From Kitasatospora sp. MAP12-44 (lineage in GTDB: Bacteria > Actinomycetota > Actinomycetes > Streptomycetales > Streptomycetaceae): a DNA stretch of 64,000 bases. Every line of letters starts with the position of its first letter. Positions within the stretch are counted from its first letter, which is position 1. Where the stretch lies: NCBI RefSeq assembly GCF_029892095.1, contig NZ_JARZAE010000004.1, positions 7,688,001 to 7,752,000 on the forward strand. The letters run 5' to 3'. The translations under genes were made by a program, and so were the position numbers. Shown here piece by piece: positions 42,281-50,075 of this stretch. The notes beneath the pieces were generated by a model, which had not been told where the DNA came from, made no database searches, and saw only the letters and a program-made list of their open reading frames with translations.

Positions 42281-43246
42281 CTACGGATGCGGGGTGCCCA
42301 GGTAGGGGAAGTCGGACAGCAGGTCGGTGTGCGGCCCGATGTGGTCGCCGGCGACCTTTCCGCCGGAGACCATGGCCAGCCGGGCGGAGGTGACGTCGTC
42401 GGTGAGTCGCCGCCCGTTCGGGTAGCCGGCGGGCCGGCTGCGGTCGTAGCGCAGGATGTCCGGCAGGACGGTGCGCAGGGCCTGCTCGGCGTCCTGCGGC
42501 TGGTAGTTCCCGGTGTGCTGGAGTACCGCGGCCCACGGCTCGCGGTAGGTCTCCCAGTCGTCGGCGGGCTCGCCCGCGTTGTAGGAGTCCTTGACGTCCT
42601 CGGCGTTGAAGTACGCCGTCAGGGAGGGGTGGGCGCCGCGGTCGACGGACCTGAGCCGCCCCTCCTGCCGCAGGCTCACCCGCGCCCACACGCCGATGGC
42701 CGGCTGCTCGCCCAGTTCGTCGCTCGGGAGTTCCAGCACCAGGCCGAGGATGTTCTTGTCGGCACCCCAGTCCACTCCGGTCCACTGGAAGTCCTTGACG
42801 ATCCCGTCCAGGTCGGCGAAGAACGGATCGCTGCGCAGGCCCGCCGAGAACCGGCACGGGCCGGACTCGGTCATCGACTCGACCACGGCCGGCTCGGGGC
42901 CGAGACTGACCGGTGCGTCGATGAAGAGCTCATGGCCGGCCGCGTCGTGGGTCCGGGCTTGGTCGCCGGTGGCCTGGTGGACGGTGACGGTCTGGCGTCC
43001 GTCCTGCGGCGGAGTGAAGATGAAGCTGAACGCCACGTCGGCGCGGTGGTCGCCGTCGGTGTCGATGTTGATCCGGTAGACCGCGTCAGGGTGGAACTCC
43101 GCGCCGACGGAGGGCGCGATCGGGTACACGTTCATGATCAGGACGGTGCGGTCGCCGGGCACGGTGAAGGCGAACACGTCCGTCAGGTCGAGTCGGGCGT
43201 CGTCCAGGGGAGAGCGGAGATTGGGGCCGCTGAGGTGGTGAGACAT
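42281..43246 (-). CDS. DUF4331 domain-containing protein
   Basis: 321 residues. The DUF4331 landmarks are MSHHLSGPNLRSPLDDARLDLTDVFAF at the N-terminus, VYRINIDTDGDHRADVAFSF, FAGLRSDPFFADLDGI-like (here FSAGLRSDPFFAD) and the C-terminal GRRLTDDVTSARLAM. There is no signal peptide, although many family members are secreted. Function is unknown. The antisense reading frames over it are shadows. It ends exactly where the convergent CDF gene ends and is preceded by a divergently placed MarR gene cluster on the same strand. Confidence 0.83.
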   Translation of the reverse strand: MSHHLSGPNLRSPLDDARLDLTDVFAFTVPGDRTVLIMNVYPIAPSVGAEFHPDAVYRINIDTDGDHRADVAFSFIFTPPQDGRQTVTVHQATGDQARTHDAAGHELFIDAPVSLGPEPAVVESMTESGPCRFSAGLRSDPFFADLDGIVKDFQWTGVDWGADKNILGLVLELPSDELGEQPAIGVWARVSLRQEGRLRSVDRGAHPSLTAYFNAEDVKDSYNAGEPADDWETYREPWAAVLQHTGNYQPQDAEQALRTVLPDILRYDRSRPAGYPNGRRLTDDVTSARLAMVSGGKVAGDHIGPHTDLLSDFPYLGTPHP

Positions 43247-43338
43247 GCGCTCAGCATCGGCGCCCCGCCTGTGCCGGGCGCGCAGGCGGGGCCGCCCGCG
43301 GCCCGGGATCACCCCGGCGGAGCGGCGCCTGATACGCC

Positions 43339-43800
43339 CTATGTGTGCTCGCCGAACGGCCCGTCCTCGGTGAAGCGCCGCAGGGCGCGGGCGAACGCGC
43401 GGGCCTCGTCCGGCGGCCAGGAGCTGAGCGAGGCGCTGATCCGGGCGGCCAGCCGCTCGCGCATCACCTCCACGGTCTGCTCGCCGCGCTCGGTGAGGGT
43501 GAGCAGCACCGAGCGCCCGTCGTCGGGGTCCGGCTCGCGGCGCACCAGCCCGGCCGCCTCCAGCCGGGAGGCGCGGCGGCTCACCCCGGAGCGGTCCAGG
43601 CCCACCTCGGCTGCCAACTCGGCCGCACTGCGCGGTCCGGTCCTGGCCAGCCCGCTGAGCACGGGGTAGCTGACCTCGTCCACGGCCTCGCCGAGCTCCC
43701 GGGTCAACTCCTGGTAGAGCGTGGTCCGCACACTGCGCTTGAACAGGGCGCCGAGCGCGTCGGCGACCTCGTGCCCGACCTGGTTCTGCTGAGCCTCCAT
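43339..43800 (-). CDS. MarR family transcriptional regulator
   Basis: 153 residues. The winged helix reads VLSGLARTGPRSAAELAAEVGLDRSGVSRRASRLEAAGLVRREPDPDDGRSVLLTLTERG, with the DxRS wing typical of MarR proteins. MarR repressors respond to phenolic or oxidative ligands and usually regulate an adjacent gene and themselves. A GCGTGC-N5-GCACGC palindrome lies just upstream. Downstream on the same strand, 92 bp away, is the DUF4331 gene, a possible target. Confidence 0.86.
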   Translation of the reverse strand: MEAQQNQVGHEVADALGALFKRSVRTTLYQELTRELGEAVDEVSYPVLSGLARTGPRSAAELAAEVGLDRSGVSRRASRLEAAGLVRREPDPDDGRSVLLTLTERGEQTVEVMRERLAARISASLSSWPPDEARAFARALRRFTEDGPFGEHT

Positions 43801-43812
43801 GCGCCAAGGATA

Positions 43813-43829
43813 GCGTGCTCAGCGCACGC
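43813..43829. promoter_or_regulatory. Palindrome GCGTGC-TCAGC-GCACGC upstream of marR
   Basis: A perfect 6-bp inverted repeat with a 5-nt spacer lies 12 bp upstream of the MarR start, a typical position for an autoregulatory operator. Confidence 0.5.
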
Positions 43830-43853
43830 ACCCGGCGGGCCCCGGGACACGCC

Positions 43854-44921
43854 CTACCGCCAGACCCGTAGGTAGCCGGCGCGGAAGGTCAGCGGCGTGG
43901 AGAGGGTCGGGGCGGGGTGGTAGCGGCCCGCATCCACGGACAGGTTGAGGATCAGGAAGGCTCGCCAGGATGTGGGGACGCCGCTGTGGTCGCTGTACAC
44001 CTTGGTGCCGTTCACGTACCAGTCCACCGAACTGGTGCCGTAGAACGTCCCGATGGTGATCCACTGCAGCGGCGCCAGCACCGCCGTGTTGGTGTAGGCG
44101 GACTGCCGCAGCCGGACGTGGTTGGTGAACTCCAGCCGCGCGGGGTGGTCCGGGTGGTACTCGAAGGTGTCGATCTCCTGGCCGCCGTCGCGCCAAGTCC
44201 ACAGCGCCGGCCAGGCGCCGAGGCCGGCCGGCAGCTGGACCACCGTCTCCAGGTAGTCGCGGGCCTGCACCTGGAACCCCTCGGCGGTGCCCTCGGTGGT
44301 CAGCAGCCCGGTGTCCCAGGCCCGCCGACCGTTCTCCAGCAGCTCGCTGCCGGGACGTGCGGTGAACGTCACGACCCCGCCGGCGGCCGTGACGTTGCCG
44401 GGGTGCAGCCAGTCGAGCTTGTCGTCGGCCGGATTGTGGGTGCCGTACTGGTAGGCGCTGGTGGTGGAGCTGTTCCAGCGCCGGGCGGAGATCGGAGCGT
44501 TGAAGTCCTCGGCCCAGGCCAGGGTGCGCCGCGCGGTGGGGCCGGTGGGCGCGGTCGAGACGGTGCCGACGGGGATGGCCGGGCCCGCCGGGCCGATCGG
44601 CGCGCCCGTGCCGCCCGCACCGACCACCAGCTCCGCCGACGGCAGGTCGAACCACTGGTCGTCCAGCTGGTAGGCGCCGAAGATCGTGTACCTGCCGGGG
44701 GCGAAGGCCTGCTGGTCGGTGCGCAGGGTGTAGCCGGTCGGCGGGATGACGACGCCGTACACACCGGGGAAGTCCAGCACCGCCCCGAGGGCGTCGCGGA
44801 CGGCCACCGTCAGGACGTCGACGAGTAGGGCGACCTCGGCGTGGACCGTCAGGACGACCGAGAACTCCGTGCCGGAGTCCGAGGGGATTGCGAGGAGCTG
44901 GTCCTGTGTCACCTGTGCCAT
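43854..44921 (-). CDS. GH16-like beta-glucanase-fold protein without signal peptide
   Basis: 355 residues. The C-terminal 230 residues form a family 16 jelly-roll: LAWAEDFN at the start, WPALWTWRDGGQEIDTFEYHP with the ExDxxE catalytic triad Glu249, Asp251 and Glu254, and WVNGTKVY-like DWYVNGTKVYSD. The N-terminal 100 residues (MAQVTQDQLLAI...) look like a separate beta-rich domain joined by a Gly/Pro/Ala linker (GAPIGPAGPAIPVG). It lacks a signal peptide, unusual for endo-glucanases, so it may leave by another route or act in the cytosol. The substrate is unknown. Confidence 0.78.
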   Translation of the reverse strand: MAQVTQDQLLAIPSDSGTEFSVVLTVHAEVALLVDVLTVAVRDALGAVLDFPGVYGVVIPPTGYTLRTDQQAFAPGRYTIFGAYQLDDQWFDLPSAELVVGAGGTGAPIGPAGPAIPVGTVSTAPTGPTARRTLAWAEDFNAPISARRWNSSTTSAYQYGTHNPADDKLDWLHPGNVTAAGGVVTFTARPGSELLENGRRAWDTGLLTTEGTAEGFQVQARDYLETVVQLPAGLGAWPALWTWRDGGQEIDTFEYHPDHPARLEFTNHVRLRQSAYTNTAVLAPLQWITIGTFYGTSSVDWYVNGTKVYSDHSGVPTSWRAFLILNLSVDAGRYHPAPTLSTPLTFRAGYLRVWR

Positions 44922-45107
44922 GGGGTACCTCCTGTGCCTTCCTGTTGATTGCCCGGCACCCCTGGTGCGTATACGTGCGCTCGATGCACAGCGGGAGCAT
45001 CGGGAGCAGAGCGCCAGCGCGAGCCCACCCGTTCACGCCCCGCTGGCGCGTCCGTCCGCCGTCATCCCGTCCGTTCGGCCAGACTGGCCCCGGTCGACGA
45101 GCACCCG

Positions 45108-45157
45108 TCCACTGTCCACTGTCCATCGCCCACCGCCCACCGCCCATCGCCCACCGA
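45108..45157 (+). repeat. Short tandem repeats before the acetyltransferase gene
   Basis: TGTCCAC-type 7-mers followed by ATCGCCCACCGCCC-type units run up to about 20 bp before the acetyltransferase start. They are in the probable leader. Confidence 0.7.
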
Positions 45158-45176
45158 ACGAGATCGGCTGACGCTC

Positions 45177-45701
45177 ATGGAACCGATGACGCTGCGCGGC
45201 GCCCGCGTGCTGCTGCGCCCGGCCACGCCGGAGGACATCCCGGCGCTGGCGGTGATCCGCGCGACCCCGCAGGTGCGTGAACGCTGGCGCGGCGGCTCGG
45301 ACTTGGCGGCGGCGGTCGCCGAGGACCTGGCCGAACCCGGCAGCACCACCCTGGCGATCGAGTACGCCGACCGGGTGGTCGGCGCGATCCAGTGGGCCGA
45401 GGAGAGCGAGCCCGACTACCGGCACGCGAATATCGACATCTACCTCGACCCCGCGCTGCACGGCGGCGGGTTGGGCACGGACGCGGTCCGCACGCTGGCC
45501 GGGTACCTGGTCGCCGAGCGCGGCCACCACCGCCTGGTGATCGACCCCGCCGCCGACAATGAGCCGGCCATCCGCTGCTACCGCAAGGTGGGCTTCCGCC
45601 CGGTGGGCGTCATGCGCCGCTACGAGCGCGCGGCGGACGGCAGTTGGCACGACGCCCTGCTGATGGACCTGCTGGCCGACGAGCTGACCGCCGCTCCTTG
45701 A
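45177..45701 (+). CDS. GNAT acetyltransferase, AAC(6')-like
   Basis: 174 residues. The acetyl-CoA loop is LDPALHGGGLGTDAVRTL, and the C-terminal half HRLVIDPAADNEPAIRCYRKVGFRPVGVMRRYER...WHDALLMDLL closely follows the aminoglycoside 6'-N-acetyltransferase pattern. It may therefore modify an aminoglycoside-like amino sugar, though many streptomycete relatives have no demonstrated resistance role. ATG 45177 is chosen by homology; no clear ribosome site, and a tandem repeat precedes it. Confidence 0.78.
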   Translation: MEPMTLRGARVLLRPATPEDIPALAVIRATPQVRERWRGGSDLAAAVAEDLAEPGSTTLAIEYADRVVGAIQWAEESEPDYRHANIDIYLDPALHGGGLGTDAVRTLAGYLVAERGHHRLVIDPAADNEPAIRCYRKVGFRPVGVMRRYERAADGSWHDALLMDLLADELTAAP

Positions 45702-45731
45702 CGCGGCGGTCCGTGATGCGACAGGGCCAGG

Positions 45732-45776
45732 GGGTCGGGGCCGGGTCCTCCCCGTAGGGTGGCCCGGCCCCGACCC
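45732..45776. terminator. Bidirectional terminator hairpin
   Basis: A perfect 14-bp GC stem (GGGTCGGGGCCGGG and its complement) with a 17-nt loop lies between the acetyltransferase and the convergent small gene. Confidence 0.78.
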
Positions 45777-45783
45777 GGCTCCG

Positions 45784-45924
45784 TCAACTCGGCCGCAGCC
45801 ACTGTCCCCAGTGGGTGGGCACGTCCGTCGCGCGGCAGCAGGGCTGCGTGCACGGCGGCTGGTCGTCGTCCGGATCCGTGACGTAGGTGTCCGTCCCGGC
45901 GATGACCGTCGGGTGCTGTTCCAT
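45784..45924 (-). CDS. Small Cys-rich protein, 46 residues
   Basis: The peptide starts MEQHPTVIAGTDTYVTDPDD, has a central PPCTQPCCRATD cluster with three Cys, and ends THWGQWLRPS. The very strong AGGAGGGGAATC ribosome site before the ATG and the terminator after the stop support a real gene. There is no signal peptide. The acidic leader-like half followed by a Cys/Thr/Trp-rich half recalls RiPP precursors or small metal-binding proteins. No modifying enzyme is adjacent, and the LanC-like gene is 18 kb away. Function unknown. Confidence 0.68.
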   Translation of the reverse strand: MEQHPTVIAGTDTYVTDPDDDQPPCTQPCCRATDVPTHWGQWLRPS

Positions 45925-46031
45925 GATTCCCCTCCTGGTTTGACAGAGACTGACACTACCTTCCGTTACCGGGCATGTACATGGAGCATTTGTACGAACC
46001 TACCGCCGCGCGGGGGCCCGCCGGTGGAGCT

Positions 46032-47051
46032 TCAGCTGTCGAATCCCACGTGCACGTGGTCGTGGTGGGTCGCGTCGGTGAAGAACTGGTCGGGTGTCGT
46101 GCCGCCGGACAGCTGGCGCGGACCGCCGACGTTGTACGAGCCGGCGGCGGCCGCCGCGCGCATGAAGCCGTCCACCAGGTCGTGCGGCGTGGTCGGGTCC
46201 ACGACGGCCCGGCCGTTGATCTCCCAGACGTCGAACGCCCGGCCGAGCGGGTGGTCGCTGGGTCGAGTGGTGCCGAAGACGTCCAGCGGGTGGCCCGAGC
46301 GGACCACGCTGACCTTGAAGGTGTACGTCCGGGCCAGCGTCAGCATCGCCTGCAGCACGCTCTCGTGGACGGATCCGCTGCGCAGGTCGGCCGCGGCCGC
46401 CGGCGGCAGCTGGAGCCGCGGGTCGGCGAGCAGTCGGGCGGCGTCGGGGGAGAGGGTGGCGGCGGCCGGGCCCGGTGCGGCGGGGTGCAGCGCGGTGACC
46501 GTCCAGCGGGGGGTGGCGGCGCTGAGCCGGACGTCCACCGTGGTGCCGCCGGCGCTCACCGGGCTGGCGGCGTTCTGCGTCCACTGGTCGCAGACCACCA
46601 GGACGCTGGCCGAGTCGGTCAGGATGCCGCCGTACTGGGCGTCGATCACCTGCAGCGCGGCCCGGTCGGCGGCGGGGAGCAGCGGGCCAGCCTGGGCGGC
46701 GAGGGCCGGATCGAGGCCGAGCGGCGTGATCCGGGCCTGGGCGGCGGCCGTGCCCTGCCCGCCGTCGGGCCAGGCGCCGAGCGCCTCGACGAGTTGGACG
46801 GCGCGCAGCTTCACGTCCGGTTGGATCTCGCCGGGGCCGGGCAGCCATGGCGAGGTCGCGGGCAGCGCCGCAGCGCTTGGCGAGTTGGGAACTGGGCTGG
46901 GGCTCGCACTGGGGCTGGAGTTCGGCGGGCTCGTACGCGTCGCCGCCGGCGGCGAGGAGGTGCCCCCGCCGCACCCCGTGAGGAGCAGTGCGCCCAGTGC
47001 CCCGCCGAGCACGCCCCGCCGGCCCGGCCCTGTGGGCTGTTCGTCCGCCAT
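46032..47051 (-). CDS. Lipoprotein with M15-like (D-Ala-D-Ala carboxypeptidase-type) C-terminal domain
   Basis: 339 residues. The N-terminus GRRGVLGGALGALLLTGCGGG has twin arginines and a clear lipobox (LTGC), so it is probably exported by Tat and lipidated. A Ser/Pro linker follows. The C-terminus holds SDHPLGRAFDVW and THHDHVHVGF, matching the HxxGxAxD...HxH zinc sites of the M15/VanY-like fold. The middle (about 60-200) is unassigned. It probably cleaves a peptidoglycan peptide or is a related binding protein. I chose the Met before ADEQPTGPGRRG; an upstream start is possible. Confidence 0.7.
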   Translation of the reverse strand: MADEQPTGPGRRGVLGGALGALLLTGCGGGTSSPPAATRTSPPNSSPSASPSPVPNSPSAAALPATSPWLPGPGEIQPDVKLRAVQLVEALGAWPDGGQGTAAAQARITPLGLDPALAAQAGPLLPAADRAALQVIDAQYGGILTDSASVLVVCDQWTQNAASPVSAGGTTVDVRLSAATPRWTVTALHPAAPGPAAATLSPDAARLLADPRLQLPPAAAADLRSGSVHESVLQAMLTLARTYTFKVSVVRSGHPLDVFGTTRPSDHPLGRAFDVWEINGRAVVDPTTPHDLVDGFMRAAAAAGSYNVGGPRQLSGGTTPDQFFTDATHHDHVHVGFDS

Positions 47052-47153
47052 GGCTTCAACTATGCGCACCGGCCTCCCGCGCTCCCCGGTCACCACGCCG
47101 CTGACCCCGGATCAGCCCGGTGGCCCGCGCGCGCCGCCCGGTAGGCTGGCGCC

Positions 47154-48038
47154 ATGTCGAACGTACGAGCGGAATCCGAGCAGGTCACGGCGTTCTGGCG
47201 GGAACTCGGCCTGCCCGGCCTGATCGACGTCCACACGCACTTCATGCCGGAGAACGTGCTGGCCAAGGTCTGGGCGTACTTCGACGCCGCCGGCCCGCTC
47301 ACCGGTCGCGAGTGGGGCATCAGCTACCGCGACGGCGAGGCCGAACGGCTGGCCACCCTGCGGGAGTTCGGCGTCCGGGCGTTCACCGCGATGCTCTACC
47401 CGCACAAGCCCGGGATGGCCGCCTGGCTGAACGACTGGGCGGCCGCCTTCGCCGCCCGTACGCCGGACTGCCTGCACACCGCGACCTTCTTCCCCGAGCC
47501 CGGGGTCGACCGCTATGTGGCGCAGGCCCTGGACGCGGGTGCCCGGGTCTTCAAGGCCCACCTCCAGGTGGGCGCCTACGACCCCAACGACCCGCTGCTC
47601 GACGGCGTTTGGGGATTGCTCGCGGAGCGCGGCGTTCCGGTGGTCACGCACTGCGGCTCCGGTCCGATGACGGGCAAGCACACCGGTCCGGAGCCGATGG
47701 CAGCCGTCCTCGCCCGGCACCCGCGGTTGAAGCTGATCGTCGCCCACCTGGGGCTGCCGGAGTACGCGGAGTTCCTTGACCTGGCCGCCGCGTACCCCTT
47801 CGTGCAGCTCGACACCACGATGGCCTTCACCGACTTCACCGAGCAGTCGGCGCCGTTCCCGCGCGAGCTGCGCCCACGCCTGGTCGACCTCCAGGAGCGG
47901 ATCCTGCTGGGCACCGACTTCCCCAACATCCCCTACCCGTACGTCCATGCCCTGGAGGCGCTGGCCCGCCTGGACCTCGGCGACGACTGGCTGCGGGCGG
48001 TCTGCCACCACAACGCGGCCGCGCTGTTCCGGCTCTAG
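47154..48038 (+). CDS. Amidohydrolase family protein (amidohydrolase_2)
   Basis: 294 residues with a metal-dependent TIM-barrel fold. LIDVHTHFMPENV is the N-terminal HxH metal site, a Lys-containing strand is RVFKAHLQVG, further His residues lie in PVVTHCGSGPMTG and LIVAHLGLPEY, and the late Asp is in ILLGTDFPNIPYPY. This is the ACMSD/gamma-resorcylate decarboxylase-type subfamily, which does hydrolysis or decarboxylation of small aromatic or amide substrates. The substrate is unknown. Confidence 0.85.
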   Translation: MSNVRAESEQVTAFWRELGLPGLIDVHTHFMPENVLAKVWAYFDAAGPLTGREWGISYRDGEAERLATLREFGVRAFTAMLYPHKPGMAAWLNDWAAAFAARTPDCLHTATFFPEPGVDRYVAQALDAGARVFKAHLQVGAYDPNDPLLDGVWGLLAERGVPVVTHCGSGPMTGKHTGPEPMAAVLARHPRLKLIVAHLGLPEYAEFLDLAAAYPFVQLDTTMAFTDFTEQSAPFPRELRPRLVDLQERILLGTDFPNIPYPYVHALEALARLDLGDDWLRAVCHHNAAALFRL

Positions 48039-48103
48039 CCTCGCGAGCGCTCAGTGCTCTGGGCGCAGCAGCGCAGCGCCGAGCGGGCCCGTACGCTGAC
48101 CTG

Positions 48104-48556
48104 ATGACCGCTGCCTCTGCTGAGGCGCCCGTCCTGGACGAGGCCACCCTTGCCTTCTGGACCGAGCGCCACCTCTGCACCCTGACCACCCTGCGCCCCG
48201 ACGGCACGCCGCACGTCGTCCCGGTCGGTGCCACCTATGACGCGGCGAGCGGGATCGCCCGGGTGATCACCTCGGCCGGCAGTCGCAAGGCGCGCAACGT
48301 CGAGGCGGCGGGTGCGGCCGGCGCTCCGGTGGCGCTCTGCCAGGTGGACGGCGGCCGCTGGTCGACCCTGGAGGGGCTGGCCGTGATCCGCCGCGCACCC
48401 GAGCAGGTCGCCGACGCCGAGGCCAGGTACGCCCGCCGCTACCGGACCCCGCGGCCGAACCCCGAGCGCGTGGTGATCGAGATCAGGGTGACCCGCAAGC
48501 TGGGCCGAGCCACCAGTCCGGCTGCCACCAGTCCGGCTCCCCGGACGGCTGGTTGA
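48104..48556 (+). CDS. PPOX-class F420-dependent oxidoreductase
   Basis: 150 residues of the split beta-barrel FMN/F420-binding family. Landmarks are LCTLTTLRPDGTPHVVPVGATYD (N-terminal strands), RVITSAGSRKARNVEAAG (the cofactor phosphate-binding SxKxRN) and RWSTLEGLAVI. Actinomycete relatives use cofactor F420. The C-terminus is a low-complexity Ala/Pro/Ser tail (TSPAATSPAP). The promoter of the next gene lies across its stop codon. Confidence 0.83.
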   Translation: MTAASAEAPVLDEATLAFWTERHLCTLTTLRPDGTPHVVPVGATYDAASGIARVITSAGSRKARNVEAAGAAGAPVALCQVDGGRWSTLEGLAVIRRAPEQVADAEARYARRYRTPRPNPERVVIEIRVTRKLGRATSPAATSPAPRTAG

Positions 48557-48581
48557 CTGAGAGTCAACTCCAACTTATAGA
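48552..48581 (+). promoter_or_regulatory. Promoter of the aldo/keto reductase with overlapping palindrome
   Basis: TTGACT (48553-48558), a 17-nt spacer and TATAGA (48576-48581) form a near-consensus promoter. A perfect palindrome GTTGACT-GAG-AGTCAAC (48552-48568) covers the -35, so a bound repressor would block polymerase. Confidence 0.7.
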
Positions 48582-48584
48582 GTC

Positions 48585-48606
48585 GGGCCCACTATCCAGT
48601 GGGCCC
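48585..48606 (+). promoter_or_regulatory. Hairpin at the 5' end of the aldo/keto reductase mRNA
   Basis: A perfect 9-bp stem (GGGCCCACT / AGTGGGCCC) with a 4-nt loop starts at the expected transcription start and ends just before the AAAGGAG ribosome site. It may stabilise the mRNA. Confidence 0.55.
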
Positions 48607-48623
48607 GGCAAAGGAGTTATGGC

Positions 48624-49673
48624 ATGCGCTACCGCATCCTCGGCGGCACCGGTATAGAAGTGAGTGCCCACTGCCTGGGCACCATGATGTTCGGCGCGGT
48701 CGGCAACCCCGACCACGAGGACTGCGTCAGGATCATCCACACTGCCCTTGACCAGGGGATCAACTTCATCGACACGGCGGACATGTACTCCGCCGGCGAG
48801 TCCGAGGAGATCGTCGCCAAGGCGCTGCGGGGGCGGCGCGACGAGGTCGTGCTGGCGACCAAGGTGCACTTCCAGATGGGCGAGGGCCGCAACCGCAGCG
48901 GCAACTCGCGGCGCTGGATCACCAGGGCGGTGGAGGACAGCCTCAAGCGCCTGCAGACCGACTGGATCGACCTCTACCAGGTGCACCGCCCCGACCACAC
49001 GACCGACATCGAGGAGACCCTCGGTGTGCTGGGCGACCTCGTCCGGGCGGGCAAGATCCGGGCCTTCGGCAGCTCCACCTTCCCGGTGGAGGACATCGTC
49101 GAGGCGCAGCACGTCGCCGAGCGGCGCGGCCTGCAGCGGTTCAGGACCGAGCAGTCGCCGTACTCGATCCTGGCCCGCGGGATCGAGAGCGCCGTACTGC
49201 CGGTCTGCCAGCGCTACGGGATGGGCATGCTGACCTGGAGCCCGCTGGCCTCGGGTTTCCTGACCGGCAAGTACCGCAAGGGCCGGCCCATCGACCTCAC
49301 CACGGGCCGCCCGGCACTGGTGCCCTTCCGCTTCGACCCCGCGCTCCCGGTGAACGCGGCCAAGCTGGAGATCGCCGAGCAGCTCATCGCGCTCGCGGCG
49401 GAGATCGGCTGCTCCCTGCCCGAGCTCGCGGTGGCCTTCGTCGCGGCGCACCCCGGCGTGACCTCGGTGATCACCGGGCCGCGCACCATGGAGCAGTTGG
49501 AGGACCTGCTGAAGGGCGCCTCGCTCACCCTCGACGACGCCACCCTCGACCGGATCGACGAGATCGTGCCGCCCGGCATCGACTGCTACCAGGCGGACGG
49601 CGTCTGGCGCCCGGCGGTACTCACCGACAGCACCCGCCGTCGCCGCCCGCTGACCGAGCGCGCCGCCGGGTAG
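48624..49673 (+). CDS. Aldo/keto reductase
   Basis: 349 residues. The catalytic tetrad is visible: Asp and Tyr in FIDTADMYSAGESEE, Lys in VLATKVHF and His in LYQVHRPD. NADPH is probably bound through the C-terminal GVTSVITGPRTMEQLED region. It resembles the YakC/Tas-type subfamily. It reduces aldehydes or ketones in the cytoplasm. AAAGGAG precedes the ATG. It is controlled by a strong promoter with a palindromic operator, suggesting induction by a specific ligand or stress. Confidence 0.89.
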   Translation: MRYRILGGTGIEVSAHCLGTMMFGAVGNPDHEDCVRIIHTALDQGINFIDTADMYSAGESEEIVAKALRGRRDEVVLATKVHFQMGEGRNRSGNSRRWITRAVEDSLKRLQTDWIDLYQVHRPDHTTDIEETLGVLGDLVRAGKIRAFGSSTFPVEDIVEAQHVAERRGLQRFRTEQSPYSILARGIESAVLPVCQRYGMGMLTWSPLASGFLTGKYRKGRPIDLTTGRPALVPFRFDPALPVNAAKLEIAEQLIALAAEIGCSLPELAVAFVAAHPGVTSVITGPRTMEQLEDLLKGASLTLDDATLDRIDEIVPPGIDCYQADGVWRPAVLTDSTRRRRPLTERAAG

Positions 49674-49686
49674 GGGCTGCTGTCTG

Positions 49687-50013
49687 TCAGGGCCAGTACG
49701 GGCGGGCGGCCGTCTCGCGCAGGGCGTGCAGGACGGCTGGCTCGACGCGCAGGATCCGGGCGCGCACCAGCACCGGGTGGTTGCGCACGGCCTCGCCCGC
49801 CCGTACGTAGGCCTCCCAGCGGCGGTCGAACTCGGCCTGCTCGCCCGCCGCCCAGGTGCAGCGCTCGACGGCCTGCTCCGGGTGCGGGAACGCCGCCTGG
49901 CGGCGATCGCGCACGGCGAGCGCGTGGTCGCCCAGCGCCCGGTCGGCGGTGAGCACGGCGCGCTGCAGCGCGATCAGGTCGTCTGGGAGCGCCAGGGCGA
50001 GAGTGGTGGACAC
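49687..50013 (-). CDS. Hypothetical protein, 108 residues
   Basis: A small soluble, helical, charged protein (LPDDLIALQRAVLTADRALGDHALAVRDRRQAAFPHPEQAVERCTWAAG...). The composition fits a real gene rather than a shadow: third-position GC bias is normal and the antisense frame is Arg-rich nonsense. I recognise no domain. It lies divergently from the adenine-deaminase-like gene, 62 bp away, and its 3' end is close to that of the convergent aldo/keto reductase gene. Confidence 0.6.
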   Translation of the reverse strand: MSTTLALALPDDLIALQRAVLTADRALGDHALAVRDRRQAAFPHPEQAVERCTWAAGEQAEFDRRWEAYVRAGEAVRNHPVLVRARILRVEPAVLHALRETAARPYWP

Positions 50014-50075
50014 AGAGGCACCGTACGACCCGCCACTGACACCCGCTGTTCAGTCGTGCAGGCCGGTACGATTGC

